The notes: generated from the sequence alone by a model not told the origin. A stretch of DNA of 64,000 bases from Stappia sp. (GCA_002722295.1 PBLF01000029.1:124001-188000); one strand, 5' to 3'. Counted from the first letter of the stretch, positions 47,979-57,517 are shown. Program-made: numbers and translations.

Positions 47979-48555
47979 TCTTGTCCTCGAATGCCCCCGC
48001 GCACAGGATCCGTATCCGGTCCGGCATGAGGAAGCATGTGTGGTATCCGGTCGCCGACTGACGCGTGCGCGGATGGGGGAAAACGAGCGAGAACACAGCC
48101 TTGCCTGTTCCCTCGGCGGATTCGCGCGCCAAGCGCGCCCAGTAGCGTCCCTCGATGTCGCTCATGGCCGACGCGTTCGTGCCCACCAGTTCAGGGTGGC
48201 CCATGTCGAACCAGCTTTCACCGGTCATGGTGACCCCCCAAAGATGCAGTCCGTTTGCGAGTCGTGTCCACTCTCTATCCGCAAAATCCCTTACCGCTTG
48301 TGAAGGTCCGACGTCGGCAACATGCGCTTTCGCAAGTTTGGCGAGTTCGATGACATCCGCGCGAAGTCTGGAGGCGCTTGCGCCCGCCGACTGCGTGCGC
48401 AGCTTCGTCCGGCGACGCTCGATCTCTCCTGCGGAAAGCTGTGCGGTGCCGCTCGCGGATCTCTGGTCGGCGTCCATCGCGAAGGCTGTTGAACCCGTCG
48501 GGAAGCCGATCGAGAGCGCCAGAACAAGAAATGCGTTTCTCACTCGGTCTTTCAC
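47971..48555 (-). CDS. Periplasmic Cache-domain sensor protein
   Basis: I start this 194-residue protein at GTG 48555, seven bases after GGAG; the frame opens at 48639 without a start context. A signal peptide (NAFLVLALSIGFPTGSTAFA) leads to a helical region and a single-Cache-like domain: GVTMTGESWFDMGHPELVGTN, EGRYWARLARESAEGTGKA, then SATGYHTCFLMPDRIRILCAGAF. It has no TM helix after the domain. It overlaps the GGDEF-EAL gene by eight bases and probably feeds a ligand signal to it. Confidence 0.75.
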   Translation of the reverse strand: MKDRVRNAFLVLALSIGFPTGSTAFAMDADQRSASGTAQLSAGEIERRRTKLRTQSAGASASRLRADVIELAKLAKAHVADVGPSQAVRDFADREWTRLANGLHLWGVTMTGESWFDMGHPELVGTNASAMSDIEGRYWARLARESAEGTGKAVFSLVFPHPRTRQSATGYHTCFLMPDRIRILCAGAFEDKNG

Positions 48556-48702
48556 GAATAATCTCCAACGGCACGAGAACCGAGGCTGGCACGAACTCGT
48601 GAAGCACGATTTAATGTGAACGTAGAAAAAAGACCTCACTGCGGCGTGGGTGCCTATAATTTATTTCAATGGGCTTTCGGTCATGAAGTTTATGCGGTGA
48701 CT

Positions 48703-48719
48703 TTACGTGGATTACGTAA
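48703..48719. promoter_or_regulatory. Palindrome TTACGT-N5-ACGTAA before the desaturase gene
   Basis: It has perfect 6-bp arms 24-40 bp upstream of the start at 48743. A similar half (GTGACCTTACGTG) occurs upstream of small gene C at 39533-39545. Confidence 0.45.
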
Positions 48720-48742
48720 GTTGAGATGTATCGAGGGTGAGT

Positions 48743-49882
48743 ATGGCAGGTTCTGCTGAGAACAACGCTGACGAATCACAGCGCGAAAGCAACGCGGTGG
48801 CGGCTCGCGCCGGGATTTCTCCGCAGGCGCGACGACATCTTCAGATGCGCAAGGATGCGCTCGCGGCCCATCCCGGGCTCCGGGCCCTTGCCGGCGCGGA
48901 CCGTCGCACCGCGTTCGCGCTTCCCGTCCTGCTGGCGCTGCATTGGGGCATGGCTTGGCTTGTTTCCGACAGCAACCTTCTCGTGGTGTTTCTGGCGGCG
49001 TTCTGCTTCGGCCAGTTCGTGATCCACGCGGCCGGCGCTCTGGTGCATGAAACCGCGCACAGGCTGGTCTTTCGCAGTCCCGGCGGCAAACTGGCCTTTG
49101 ATCTCGGGCTGGAAACCGTGCTCGGCTCCTTTGCCAAGCAGCTAACCTACCAGCACGAGCATCTCTCGAGCCATCATCCCTACATGGGAGACTACGAGCG
49201 CGACTACGAACACGAGGATCTTTGTGCGTTCAAGGCGCGCGAGATGCTGGTGGAGGGCAGGCCGAGGCTGCAGCGCGTCCTCACCATCGCGACCCTTGTC
49301 GTGCACCTGCTTCCCTTCGGCTTCATCATTTCCGACGAGATTTTCCCGCGACTCTACGAGAAGCTGACCGGCCGCACGGCGCGCGACAGCGAGCGCCATG
49401 TTGCCTCGACGCAGCCGCCGGTGTGGCAAAAGCGCCTGTTCATCGCGTGGTCGCTCGGCGTGAACGTGTTGCTGTTCACGCTCTTCGGCGTGCTGGGCTG
49501 GCTGTATCACAACTGGGCGCTGTCGATCTTTCTCGGCAAGTGCGGCATCAGCAACCTCGGCCAGTCCCTCAGCGAGCACCCGGGAGACAACGAGGAGACA
49601 CCCACCCGTTCGACCTACGGTTGGGTCAACCGGCTGTTCTTCAACACCGGCTACCACAACGAGCACCACACGTTTCCCAATGTCGCCTGGACCCGCTTGC
49701 CGGACCTGACCAGGGCCGCGCCGGATGTGTTCAGCGCGCGCGCCGAGAAGTCCTATCTCGGCTACTGGTGGGATCATGTGTCCCACGATTTCAAGACCTC
49801 GAGGCGCAATCGGCAGCAGGGCGAGGACGCCTCCCTGCGCTGCCCCTCCCTGGAGATGCGGGAAAAGACCGCGGAGGCTTGA
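48743..49882 (+). CDS. Membrane fatty acid / sphingolipid-type desaturase
   Basis: This 379-residue protein has several membrane helices and the three histidine boxes of diiron membrane desaturases: HETAH (about residue 103), HEHLSSHH (about 138) and YHNEHHTFPNVAWTRLP (about 305). The third box resembles DES/sphingolipid delta-4 desaturases, where it reads EHHDFP and then RLP. ATG 48743 follows GAGGG; the alternative GTG at 48737 is closer to it. The lipid substrate is unknown. It diverges from the Cache/GGDEF-EAL pair. Confidence 0.88.
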   Translation: MAGSAENNADESQRESNAVAARAGISPQARRHLQMRKDALAAHPGLRALAGADRRTAFALPVLLALHWGMAWLVSDSNLLVVFLAAFCFGQFVIHAAGALVHETAHRLVFRSPGGKLAFDLGLETVLGSFAKQLTYQHEHLSSHHPYMGDYERDYEHEDLCAFKAREMLVEGRPRLQRVLTIATLVVHLLPFGFIISDEIFPRLYEKLTGRTARDSERHVASTQPPVWQKRLFIAWSLGVNVLLFTLFGVLGWLYHNWALSIFLGKCGISNLGQSLSEHPGDNEETPTRSTYGWVNRLFFNTGYHNEHHTFPNVAWTRLPDLTRAAPDVFSARAEKSYLGYWWDHVSHDFKTSRRNRQQGEDASLRCPSLEMREKTAEA

Positions 49883-50030
49883 TCTCGATCAGGCTTGCTC
49901 CCACCCGGTCATGCTAGCAATACTGCAGTGCGGAATCCGGCATGGTGAGGGTGCGGGATTCCATCCCCCTGCTGTCCGGGTCGCCTCCGTCTTGCGCGCA
50001 GGTCCCACCCCGGAGTTTTGAGGAAGCCTG

Positions 50031-51014
50031 ATGTCCAAAGGGAAACTGCTTGTCGCGGTCCTCGTGGTTCTGGTGCTTGGCGCCGGCGGATATTCCGTCT
50101 GGCAGCGTCTTGCGGAACCGGAGCTGCCGGCAGGCATCGTGTCCGCCAACGGAAGGATCGAGGCGGAGCGGATCGACGTGTCCTCCAAGATCGCGGGCCG
50201 GGTGGCCGATGTTCTCGTCCGCGAGGGAGACTGGGTCGAGGCCGGCGCGCTGGTCGCAAGGCTCGACACGACCGAGATCGAGGCGCAGCTTCACCAGGCC
50301 GAGGCCCAGGTGAACCAGGCCGAGCAGCAGAAGCTGCAGTCGCAGGCCCTGCTCAATCAGCGCAAGTCCGAACTCGCCTATGCCGAACAGGAGTTTCGCC
50401 GCGCGGAACAATTGTCCGAACGCGGACACACGACCGTGCAACAGGTCGACAACCAGCGCATGGTCCTGGCCACGGCGCGCGCGAGCGTGACGGCGGCCGA
50501 AGCGGGGATCGGCCTCGCGAATGCCACGATCGCCTCGGCCACGGCCTCGGTGGAACGGCTCAGGAGCGTGATCAACGATGCCGAGCTTGTCGCGCCGCGT
50601 TCGGGGCGGGTTCAGTATGTGCTTGCCAATGCGGGCGAGGTCGTCGGGGCCGGCGGCAAGGTCGTGACGCTGACCGACCTCACGGATGTTTACATGACGG
50701 TCTTCCTGCGCGCGGCGGATGCCGGGCGCCTTGCCATCGGTGCCGAGGCGCGTCTCGTGCTCGACCCCGTTCCGCAATACGTCGTGCCGGCGCGCGTGAC
50801 CTTCGTCGCCTCGACAGCCCAGTTCACGCCGAAGACCGTCGAGACCTCGGATGAGCGCGCGAAGCTGATGTTTCGTGTCCGGCTCGGCCTCCCGCAGGAT
50901 CTGCTCAAGACCTATCAGGAACAGGCCAAGGCGGGTGTGGCTGGCATGGGCTACGTGCGGGTCGACCCGTCCGCCACCTGGCCCGACTGGCTGAAGGTGA
51001 AGCTGCCCCAATGA
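50031..51014 (+). CDS. HlyD-family periplasmic adaptor of an ABC efflux system
   Basis: This 327-residue protein has an N-terminal TM anchor (LLVAVLVVLVLGAGGYSVW). The HlyD/YbhG layout follows: a lipoyl half (SSKIAGRVADVLVREGDWVEAG), a long coiled-coil hairpin (about residues 85-180), the second lipoyl half (VAPRSGRVQYVLANAGEVV) and a beta-barrel. Its stop overlaps the ABC gene start by four bases (ATGA), so HlyD-ABC-ABC-2 form one operon like YhiI-RbbA/YhiH-YhhJ. Confidence 0.94.
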   Translation: MSKGKLLVAVLVVLVLGAGGYSVWQRLAEPELPAGIVSANGRIEAERIDVSSKIAGRVADVLVREGDWVEAGALVARLDTTEIEAQLHQAEAQVNQAEQQKLQSQALLNQRKSELAYAEQEFRRAEQLSERGHTTVQQVDNQRMVLATARASVTAAEAGIGLANATIASATASVERLRSVINDAELVAPRSGRVQYVLANAGEVVGAGGKVVTLTDLTDVYMTVFLRAADAGRLAIGAEARLVLDPVPQYVVPARVTFVASTAQFTPKTVETSDERAKLMFRVRLGLPQDLLKTYQEQAKAGVAGMGYVRVDPSATWPDWLKVKLPQ

Positions 51015-53779
51015 CGGGACCGGCTGATTTCGTCGCGTCGGCGTCCGGGGTTGTCCACCGGTTCGGGCAGACAGTGGCCGTCGACGACCTCACGCTGGAC
51101 ATCCCTGCGGGCTGCATGGCCGGGATCATCGGGCCCGACGGTGTCGGCAAGTCGACGTTTCTCTCCCTGCTCGCCGGGGTACGCCGCCTTCAGGAGGGGC
51201 GGGTGAACGTGCTTGGCGGCGACATCACCGACCGGGCCCACCGGCGTTTCTGCAACCGCCGGATCGCGTACATGCCTCAAGGGCTTGGCCGGAACCTCTA
51301 TCCCACGCTTACCGTCGCCGAGAACCTCGACTTCTTCGGGCGCCTGTTCGGTCAGGGGGCGGAGGAGCGCGCCCGGCGCATCGACGACCTTTTGAGGGCC
51401 ACGGGGCTCGATCCCTTTCCCGACAGGCCGGCGGGCAAGCTGTCCGGCGGCATGAAGCAGAAGCTCTCGCTCTGTTCCGCACTCATTCACGACCCGGACA
51501 TGGTCATCCTCGACGAGCCGACCACGGGCGTCGATCCCTTGTCGCGACGCCAGTTCTGGGACCTGATAGACCGGATCCGTGACGAACGTCCCGGTGTTAG
51601 CGTGCTGGTGGCGACGGCCTACATGGAGGAGGCGGAGCGTTTCGACTGGCTCGCCGCCATGTCGGCGGGCAAGGTGATCGCGAGCGGGGCCCCCACCGAC
51701 ATTCGTGCGAAAACGGGCGCCGAGACGCTGGAGGAGGCGTTCATCGACCTCCTGCCCGAAGATGAAAGGGCGGGACACCATGCCGTCGTGGTGCCACCCC
51801 GGCGGGATGTGGATGGTCCTCCCGCCATCGAGGCGCGGGGCCTGACACGCCGGTTCGGCGACTTCACCGCCGTCGATCACGTCGATTTCCGCATCGCCCG
51901 CGGCGAGATCTTCGGATTCCTGGGGTCGAACGGTTGCGGCAAGACCACGACGATGAAGATGCTCACCGGCCTGCTGCCCGCAAGCGAGGGCGAGGCGCTT
52001 CTCTTCGGCGAAAGGCTCAATGCCGGTGACATGGAGACACGGCGACGCGTCGGCTACATGTCCCAGTCGTTTTCGCTCTACGGCGAACTGACCGTCCGCC
52101 AGAATCTCGAATTGCACGCACGCCTCTACCAGCTTCCGCAGGAGCGGCGCGAGGCGCGGATCACGGACCTGCTCGGGCAGTTCGATCTCGGCGATGTCGT
52201 GGACCAGAAGCCGGATGCCCTGCCGCTGGGCGTTCGACAGCGCCTTCAGCTCGCGGTCGCGGTGCTGCACGAGCCGGAAGTCCTGATCCTCGACGAGCCG
52301 ACGTCGGGCGTGGACCCGGTGGCCCGCGATGCGTTCTGGAGCAGACTGATCGCGCTGTCGCGGGACTCCGGCGTCACGATCTTCATTTCAACGCACTTCA
52401 TGAGCGAGGCGGAGCGCTGCGACCGGGTATCGCTCATGCATGCGGGCAAGGTGCTCGCCGTCGGCGTGCCGGAAGAGCTCATGCGCCATCGGGGTGCCGA
52501 CAGTCTGGAGGAGGCCTTCGTCGGTCACCTTCGCGAGGCGACCGGGAGCGAGGAGGCGGCTGCTCCGCTTCCGGAGACGGCGGAGGCGCTCGTGCACACA
52601 AGCGGTGCCGAGACCGACACCGAGAGCCCCGACCGGCCGGGGCGGGGGCTCCGGTTCTCGCCGGCGCGCGTCTGGGCACTTGCCCGGCGGGAGGCGACGG
52701 AGATCTGGCGCGACCGGTTGAGGCTGGCGTTCGCCCTTCTGGGGCCCTTTCTGCTCATGCTGACGTTCGGCTACGGAATTTCCTTCGATGTCGAGGATCT
52801 CGCCTATGCGGTCCACGATGGCGACAGGTCGCTCGAGAGCCGCGATCTCCTGGCAAGCTTTTCCGGGTCCGAGACCTTCGAGGAACAGTCGCCGGCCATT
52901 TATGCCGACGATATCGAGCAACGGCTGAGACGTGGCGAGATCGTCTTCGGCATCGAGGTTCCGGCCGGTTTCGGCAAGTCCCTTGTGGCGGGTGACATGC
53001 CGGAAGTCCGCATCGCCATTGACGGAGCGATGCCCTTCCGCGCCGAGACGACGCGGGGCTATCTGAACGGCATCGCCGCGAGCTATCTCGCCGACCAGGC
53101 CGAGCAGGTGGCCGGCAGCCCGACCGCCCTGTCGCCGGTCTCCATCGAAACCCGTTTTCGCTACAACCAGTCCTTCGAGAGCGTGGTGGCCATGGTGCCC
53201 TCGGTCATCATGTTGATGCTGGTGCTCATCCCGGCCATGACCTCCGCGATCGGTGTCGTGCGCGAGAAGGAGACGGGCTCCATCGCGAACTTCCACTCAA
53301 CGCCGATCACGCGAACCGAGTACATCCTGGGCAAGCAATTGCCCTATGCCGCGATCGCCTTCGTCAGCTTCCTGACACTCATGGCGGCCGCCTACGGCGT
53401 CTTTGGCGTCTCCGTCAAGGGATCTATGTTCGCCCTGGTGTTCGGGGCGCTGCTCTATGTGATCTCCACGACCGGTTTCGGTGTCGTCGTCTCCACCTTC
53501 ACGCGATCGCAGGTTGCCGCGACCTTCGCGGCCGCGATCCTTTCCATCGTGCCGGCCGTGAATTTCTCGGGCCTGATGACGCCTGTTGCCTCGCTGTCGG
53601 GACCCGGGCGCCTGATCGGCCTTGCCTTCCCGTCCGGCTGGTTTCAGCAGATCAGCTCAGGCTCCTTCACCAAGGGCCTTTCGATGGCGGAACTCTGGCC
53701 CAATCACCTCGCGCTTGCCGGCTTCGTCCTGGCGTTTCTCGCGATCTCGGTCGCGCTGCTTCCCAAACAGGAGACCTGA
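51011..53779 (+). CDS. Hybrid ABC transporter: two ATPase domains fused to an ABC-2 permease (RbbA/YhiH-like)
   Basis: This 922-residue protein has a first ATPase domain (residues 1-250; Walker A GPDGVGKST, signature LSGGMKQKL, Walker B VILDEP). A second follows (about 275-500; Walker A GSNGCGKTT, Walker B LILDEPTSGVDP) in which the signature is LPLGVRQ instead of LSGGQ. The permease part (about 560-922) has a large external loop and terminal helices typical of ABC-2 exporters. The next permease gene starts on the base after its stop. The cargo is unknown. Confidence 0.94.
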   Translation: MTGPADFVASASGVVHRFGQTVAVDDLTLDIPAGCMAGIIGPDGVGKSTFLSLLAGVRRLQEGRVNVLGGDITDRAHRRFCNRRIAYMPQGLGRNLYPTLTVAENLDFFGRLFGQGAEERARRIDDLLRATGLDPFPDRPAGKLSGGMKQKLSLCSALIHDPDMVILDEPTTGVDPLSRRQFWDLIDRIRDERPGVSVLVATAYMEEAERFDWLAAMSAGKVIASGAPTDIRAKTGAETLEEAFIDLLPEDERAGHHAVVVPPRRDVDGPPAIEARGLTRRFGDFTAVDHVDFRIARGEIFGFLGSNGCGKTTTMKMLTGLLPASEGEALLFGERLNAGDMETRRRVGYMSQSFSLYGELTVRQNLELHARLYQLPQERREARITDLLGQFDLGDVVDQKPDALPLGVRQRLQLAVAVLHEPEVLILDEPTSGVDPVARDAFWSRLIALSRDSGVTIFISTHFMSEAERCDRVSLMHAGKVLAVGVPEELMRHRGADSLEEAFVGHLREATGSEEAAAPLPETAEALVHTSGAETDTESPDRPGRGLRFSPARVWALARREATEIWRDRLRLAFALLGPFLLMLTFGYGISFDVEDLAYAVHDGDRSLESRDLLASFSGSETFEEQSPAIYADDIEQRLRRGEIVFGIEVPAGFGKSLVAGDMPEVRIAIDGAMPFRAETTRGYLNGIAASYLADQAEQVAGSPTALSPVSIETRFRYNQSFESVVAMVPSVIMLMLVLIPAMTSAIGVVREKETGSIANFHSTPITRTEYILGKQLPYAAIAFVSFLTLMAAAYGVFGVSVKGSMFALVFGALLYVISTTGFGVVVSTFTRSQVAATFAAAILSIVPAVNFSGLMTPVASLSGPGRLIGLAFPSGWFQQISSGSFTKGLSMAELWPNHLALAGFVLAFLAISVALLPKQET

Positions 53780-54907
53780 ATGCGCCGCTGGCTGACCAAC
53801 GTCTGGCGCCTCGGCCTGAAGGAGGTGCGAAGCCTGGGGGCTGATCCGGCCCTGGTGATCCTCGTGATCTATGTCTTCACGCTCGCCGTCTATTCCGTCG
53901 CCACCGGCGCGAAACTGGAGGTGTCCAATGCGGCTGTCGCCTATGTGGACTTCGACCGTTCGCAACTGACGGCGCGCATCGTGGATTCGATCCTGCCGCC
54001 GGAGTTCAAGACGCCGGAGGAGATCGGCGCCAATGAGGTCGACAGGGCGATGGACGAGGCCCGATACGGCTTCGTGCTGTCCTTCCCTCCCGATTTCGAG
54101 GAGGACGTGCTCAAGGGAGAGGTGCCCGAGGTTCAGCTCAATGTGGATGCCACCGCCATGTCCCAGGCCGGAAACGGCGCGGCGTTCCTTCAGCAGATCA
54201 TCCTGAACGAGGTCGGCAAGGCTGTGTCGGGAACCGACGATCCGGCCGGACTGCCGATCGACTTCGTGGTCACCCAGCTCTTCAACCCGAACATGGATTC
54301 GGTGCGTTTCACGGCGGTGATGCAGGTCATCAACAATGTGACCATCCTCGCCGTGCTGCTGACGGGCGCCGCGCTGATCCGCGAACGCGAGCACGGAACG
54401 ATCGAGCACCTTCTGGTGATGCCCGTGACGCCCTCGGAGATTATGGTCGCGAAGATCTGGGCCAACGGACTGGTCATTCTCGTGGCCGCGTTCCTGTCCC
54501 TGACGGTGGTGGTGGAGACCTTCATCGGCGTTCCGGTCGCGGGCTCCAAACTGCTTTTTGTCGCCGGGTCCGCGCTGTATCTCGTCTCGGTGACGGGGCT
54601 GGGCATCCTGATCGCGACGTTCACGTCCTCGATGCCGCAGTTCGGCCTTCTGGCGCTTCCCATCCTGATCATGATGAACCTGCTTTCGGGCAGCGCCACC
54701 CCGATGGAAAGCATGCCGGTCGTGCTGCAGAACGTCATGCAGCTCGCGCCGTCGACCCACTTCGTGGCGTTTGCCCAGGCCGTGCTCTACCGGGATGCCG
54801 GCATGGAGACGGTCTGGCCCCAGCTCCTGGTCATGGCGGGTCTCGGGGCCGGGTTCTTTCTGATCGCCCTGCGCCGCTTTCGCGACACGATGGCGTCACT
54901 GCGCTGA
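53780..54907 (+). CDS. ABC-2 type permease (YhhJ-like)
   Basis: This 375-residue membrane protein has an N-terminal TM helix (PALVILVIYVFTLAVYSV) and a large periplasmic loop. Five C-terminal helices include the ABC-2 signature REREHGTIEHLLVMPVTPSEI. It starts directly after the hybrid ABC gene stop and completes the exporter with the fused permease. It converges on the DUF1537 kinase gene. Confidence 0.94.
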   Translation: MRRWLTNVWRLGLKEVRSLGADPALVILVIYVFTLAVYSVATGAKLEVSNAAVAYVDFDRSQLTARIVDSILPPEFKTPEEIGANEVDRAMDEARYGFVLSFPPDFEEDVLKGEVPEVQLNVDATAMSQAGNGAAFLQQIILNEVGKAVSGTDDPAGLPIDFVVTQLFNPNMDSVRFTAVMQVINNVTILAVLLTGAALIREREHGTIEHLLVMPVTPSEIMVAKIWANGLVILVAAFLSLTVVVETFIGVPVAGSKLLFVAGSALYLVSVTGLGILIATFTSSMPQFGLLALPILIMMNLLSGSATPMESMPVVLQNVMQLAPSTHFVAFAQAVLYRDAGMETVWPQLLVMAGLGAGFFLIALRRFRDTMASLR

Positions 54908-54917
54908 CGCCGGGCCT

Positions 54918-56219
54918 CTAGCGGTCCAGCCGTCCGTCCCTCAGGCGGGGAAAATAGTCGTCAGCGCCGATCTGCCCGCCCTTCAGCGCGATCTCGAACC
55001 GCTCGCCGCTTGCGTCGTGACCGGTGCAAAGGGGCGAACCCGGCGTATCGGGAATGGGGTGGCGCAATGTAAGTGCGTCGAGCCCCAGCGCCTCGATGCC
55101 GTGGCTCGAGGTATCGCCTCCGGCGATTGCGATGCGATTGAGCGAATGGCGCTCCTGAAGCGTGGCGAGGATCCGCCCAAGGGCAAGACCCGCCTGGGCA
55201 TCGGCGCCCGGCTGCGGCTTTGCCGTCTCGGTTCCCATCGCGGTGTGGACGATGGGGCTGCGGCTGTTGTCGAGGGAGGCCGACGCTGCTGCAAGTGCAT
55301 CCTCGCAGACCGCCTCGCGGGTCTGGTCGTCGAGAAGGCGTGCGTAGTCGACAGGGATGGCGTCAAAGCCGTCGGTGCAGGCGGTCTGGATCTGCCGCGC
55401 GGTCGTGGCCGAACAGCTTCCCGAGACGACCGCGATGCGATCCTCGGACACAAGCCGGCGCGAGGGGACGGGGCCAACACCCTCTTCACTCTCCCGCCAG
55501 CGTGTGAGGAGCGCATACTCGATACCCGAGGAGCCGACGAGGAAGGGGCCCGCCGCACGCGCATCGGTTTCCAGCCGTTCCCCGGCCCAGGCCTGGGTGT
55601 GGGGATCATGTACGTCGAGAAGCACGAACCGGGCATCATCGGTTGCAGGGCGGGCAAGCGCGGTATCGCCTGGAGCCATTGCGGCGCCGGTCAGGTCGGT
55701 CTGTGCGCCAAGGTGCACGACGAGGTCGGATTCGTGCATTGGCGTTGCCGGGTGGCGTGACATCACCGGGTGGCGGTCAATGCGGTAGATCCCCTCGCGA
55801 AAGCCGGCGAACAGGTGCCCCGCGAACGTGTAGCGGCGAAGCTGCGGCGCGCCGACGACGAGGTGGGTGCGTTTCTGGTTGAAGGCGGCAAGGCCCAGTT
55901 CCATCGCGCGCCCGATGGAGCCGCGATGCGGTGCGCTGTCGAAGGTCGAGCAGACCTTGTAGTGGCAAAACCGTGCCCCGAGCCCGGCAAGCCAGGCAAA
56001 GGCCGTGGGCAGATGCGCGTCCATCCACTCGGGAGACTGGGAGCGGCTGGTGCCTGCAAGACCGATGGCGCGGGCGCCGGGAAAGGCCGCGACCCGCTCG
56101 GGCGAGGGCAGGCGCGTGAACAGGACCGTCTCGATGCCGTTTGACGACAGGGCTTCCATCACGTCGGTGGAGCCGGTGAAGTCGTCGCCATAGAAGGTGA
56201 GAAGCGGAGAGCGGCTCAT
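54918..56219 (-). CDS. oiaK: Four-carbon acid sugar kinase family (DUF1537), probable 3-oxo-isoapionate kinase
   Basis: This 433-residue protein starts MSRSPLLTFYGDDFTGSTDV at ATG 56219, sharing a TGATG junction with the RuBisCO-like gene. Its N-terminal domain matches four-carbon acid sugar kinases (FYGDDFTGSTD; QLRRYTFAGHLF). The C-terminal nucleotide-binding domain has VSGSCSATTARQI and the IAGGDTSSHG motif. DUF1537 kinases beside a RuBisCO-like protein and an ApnO homologue are known from D-apionate breakdown, where OiaK phosphorylates 3-oxo-isoapionate. The symbol rests on context. The frame extending to 56705 is a shadow of the RuBisCO-like gene. Confidence 0.85.
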   Translation of the reverse strand: MSRSPLLTFYGDDFTGSTDVMEALSSNGIETVLFTRLPSPERVAAFPGARAIGLAGTSRSQSPEWMDAHLPTAFAWLAGLGARFCHYKVCSTFDSAPHRGSIGRAMELGLAAFNQKRTHLVVGAPQLRRYTFAGHLFAGFREGIYRIDRHPVMSRHPATPMHESDLVVHLGAQTDLTGAAMAPGDTALARPATDDARFVLLDVHDPHTQAWAGERLETDARAAGPFLVGSSGIEYALLTRWRESEEGVGPVPSRRLVSEDRIAVVSGSCSATTARQIQTACTDGFDAIPVDYARLLDDQTREAVCEDALAAASASLDNSRSPIVHTAMGTETAKPQPGADAQAGLALGRILATLQERHSLNRIAIAGGDTSSHGIEALGLDALTLRHPIPDTPGSPLCTGHDASGERFEIALKGGQIGADDYFPRLRDGRLDR

Positions 56220-57475
56220 CAGCGCTTGTCCTTGAACAGGGCGAGCGCTTCGGCAAGCTCGGAATGATGGCGGGCATGGTCGTCGAGAGAGACGCCAAGC
56301 ATGGCCGCGTCTGCCGCCTGACGCAGACTCATGACGCCCGCCGCCGTTCCGCGCGGATGCCCCATGATGCCGCCACCGGCACAATAGAGAAAATTGGGAG
56401 AGCCGACCGCCGCGTGGGTTGCCGGCATTTGCGCTGCCGTCTGTCCGGACGAGAAGACGGGAAGGGCGGCAAAGGCGGGCTTGTCCTGGCCGAAAAGCGG
56501 CGCGCCGACCGCACGGGCGGAGGCAATGACGGACTCGTCGCTCTCGGAGAACTTGTTGGCCAGCCCGTTGACGTGAAGGTGATCGGCACCGGCAATGCGC
56601 CAGAACTTCTGCCAGGCCACATAGGACATGCCGATGTCGGGAGAGCGCGAGAAAAGCCCCCAGCCATTGCGATGACAATGGAGCGGAAGCTCCACGTGCC
56701 GGCACAGTTCGGAGAGACCCGCAAGCCCGATGGAATGCAGGCTGGCCATGACGCAGGTGCCGCCGCGCTTCAGGACATGGTCCGCGCCGCGCTTCATTTC
56801 GTCCATTTCGCCGGTGATGTTGAAGGCGACCATCGCCTTCTTGCCCGTGCGCTGGGCCCGGTCGTTCACCACCCGCATGACCGCATCCACCCGGGCCTCC
56901 AGGGGGCAGGCCGGTCCGTTGCCCTGAAGCTCGTCATCCTTGATGAAGTCGATGCCCGCATCCACGAGATCCGCGACAAGGGCGGCCGTGTCCTCGGGAG
57001 ACAGTCCGACGCTCGGCTTTATGATCGTTCCGATGAGCGGGCGCCCCTCGACGCCCGCGAGGCGCCGCGTGCCGGAAACGCCGAACGTGGGGCCGGCGTA
57101 GGCGGACGCGAAGTCCTCAGGAAAGGTCACGTCGAGAAGGCGCAGCGCGGAGACTTCGGCCAGTTCGAACAGGTTGCCTGCGACCGTTGCGAGCACGTTG
57201 GTGAGCGAGGGTCCCATCGTGTCGAGCGGCCACGAAAGCGTGATCTCGCCCCGGTGATAGAGATCCGCGCTGATGCGGCAGGGCAGGGAGGGCTGCGAGC
57301 GCGTCTCGCCTTCCTCGATATGCTCGATCCGGGCGCCCGCGCGCTCACGCAGGTCGTCGGTCTCGCCAGGGAGCCGGAGGAAGGTGCCGCAGGATTGCTC
57401 GCCGGCAATCACCTGCGCCACACGCTCGAGCGGTAGCGGACTTTCCACCTCGTATCGGGCCTCGAGCCTGCTCAT
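56219..57475 (-). CDS. RuBisCO-like protein (form IV), probable 3-oxo-isoapionate-4-phosphate decarboxylase or transcarboxylase/hydrolase
   Basis: This 418-residue protein has an N-terminal alpha/beta domain and the TIM barrel of the RuBisCO superfamily. Lys153 in GTIIKPSVGLSP matches the catalytic Lys. Lys179-Asp-Asp-Glu182 in DFIKDDE keeps the carbamylated Lys and magnesium ligands. The loop-6 GKLEGE of true RuBisCO is missing, so it will not fix CO2. In D-apionate pathways such proteins act on 3-oxo-isoapionate 4-phosphate as OiaX (decarboxylase) or OiaT (transcarboxylase/hydrolase). I cannot tell which from sequence alone. It diverges from apnO across 108 bp. Confidence 0.86.
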   Translation of the reverse strand: MSRLEARYEVESPLPLERVAQVIAGEQSCGTFLRLPGETDDLRERAGARIEHIEEGETRSQPSLPCRISADLYHRGEITLSWPLDTMGPSLTNVLATVAGNLFELAEVSALRLLDVTFPEDFASAYAGPTFGVSGTRRLAGVEGRPLIGTIIKPSVGLSPEDTAALVADLVDAGIDFIKDDELQGNGPACPLEARVDAVMRVVNDRAQRTGKKAMVAFNITGEMDEMKRGADHVLKRGGTCVMASLHSIGLAGLSELCRHVELPLHCHRNGWGLFSRSPDIGMSYVAWQKFWRIAGADHLHVNGLANKFSESDESVIASARAVGAPLFGQDKPAFAALPVFSSGQTAAQMPATHAAVGSPNFLYCAGGGIMGHPRGTAAGVMSLRQAADAAMLGVSLDDHARHHSELAEALALFKDKR

Positions 57476-57517
57476 GCGCGTTCCTCCTCCTTGATGCATC
57501 GCATCCAGCAGATAGCA

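Noticed and set aside
56220..56705. N-terminal extension of the DUF1537 kinase
   Set aside because: It lies inside the RuBisCO-like gene. The kinase family start FYGDDFTGSTD follows the ATG at 56219.
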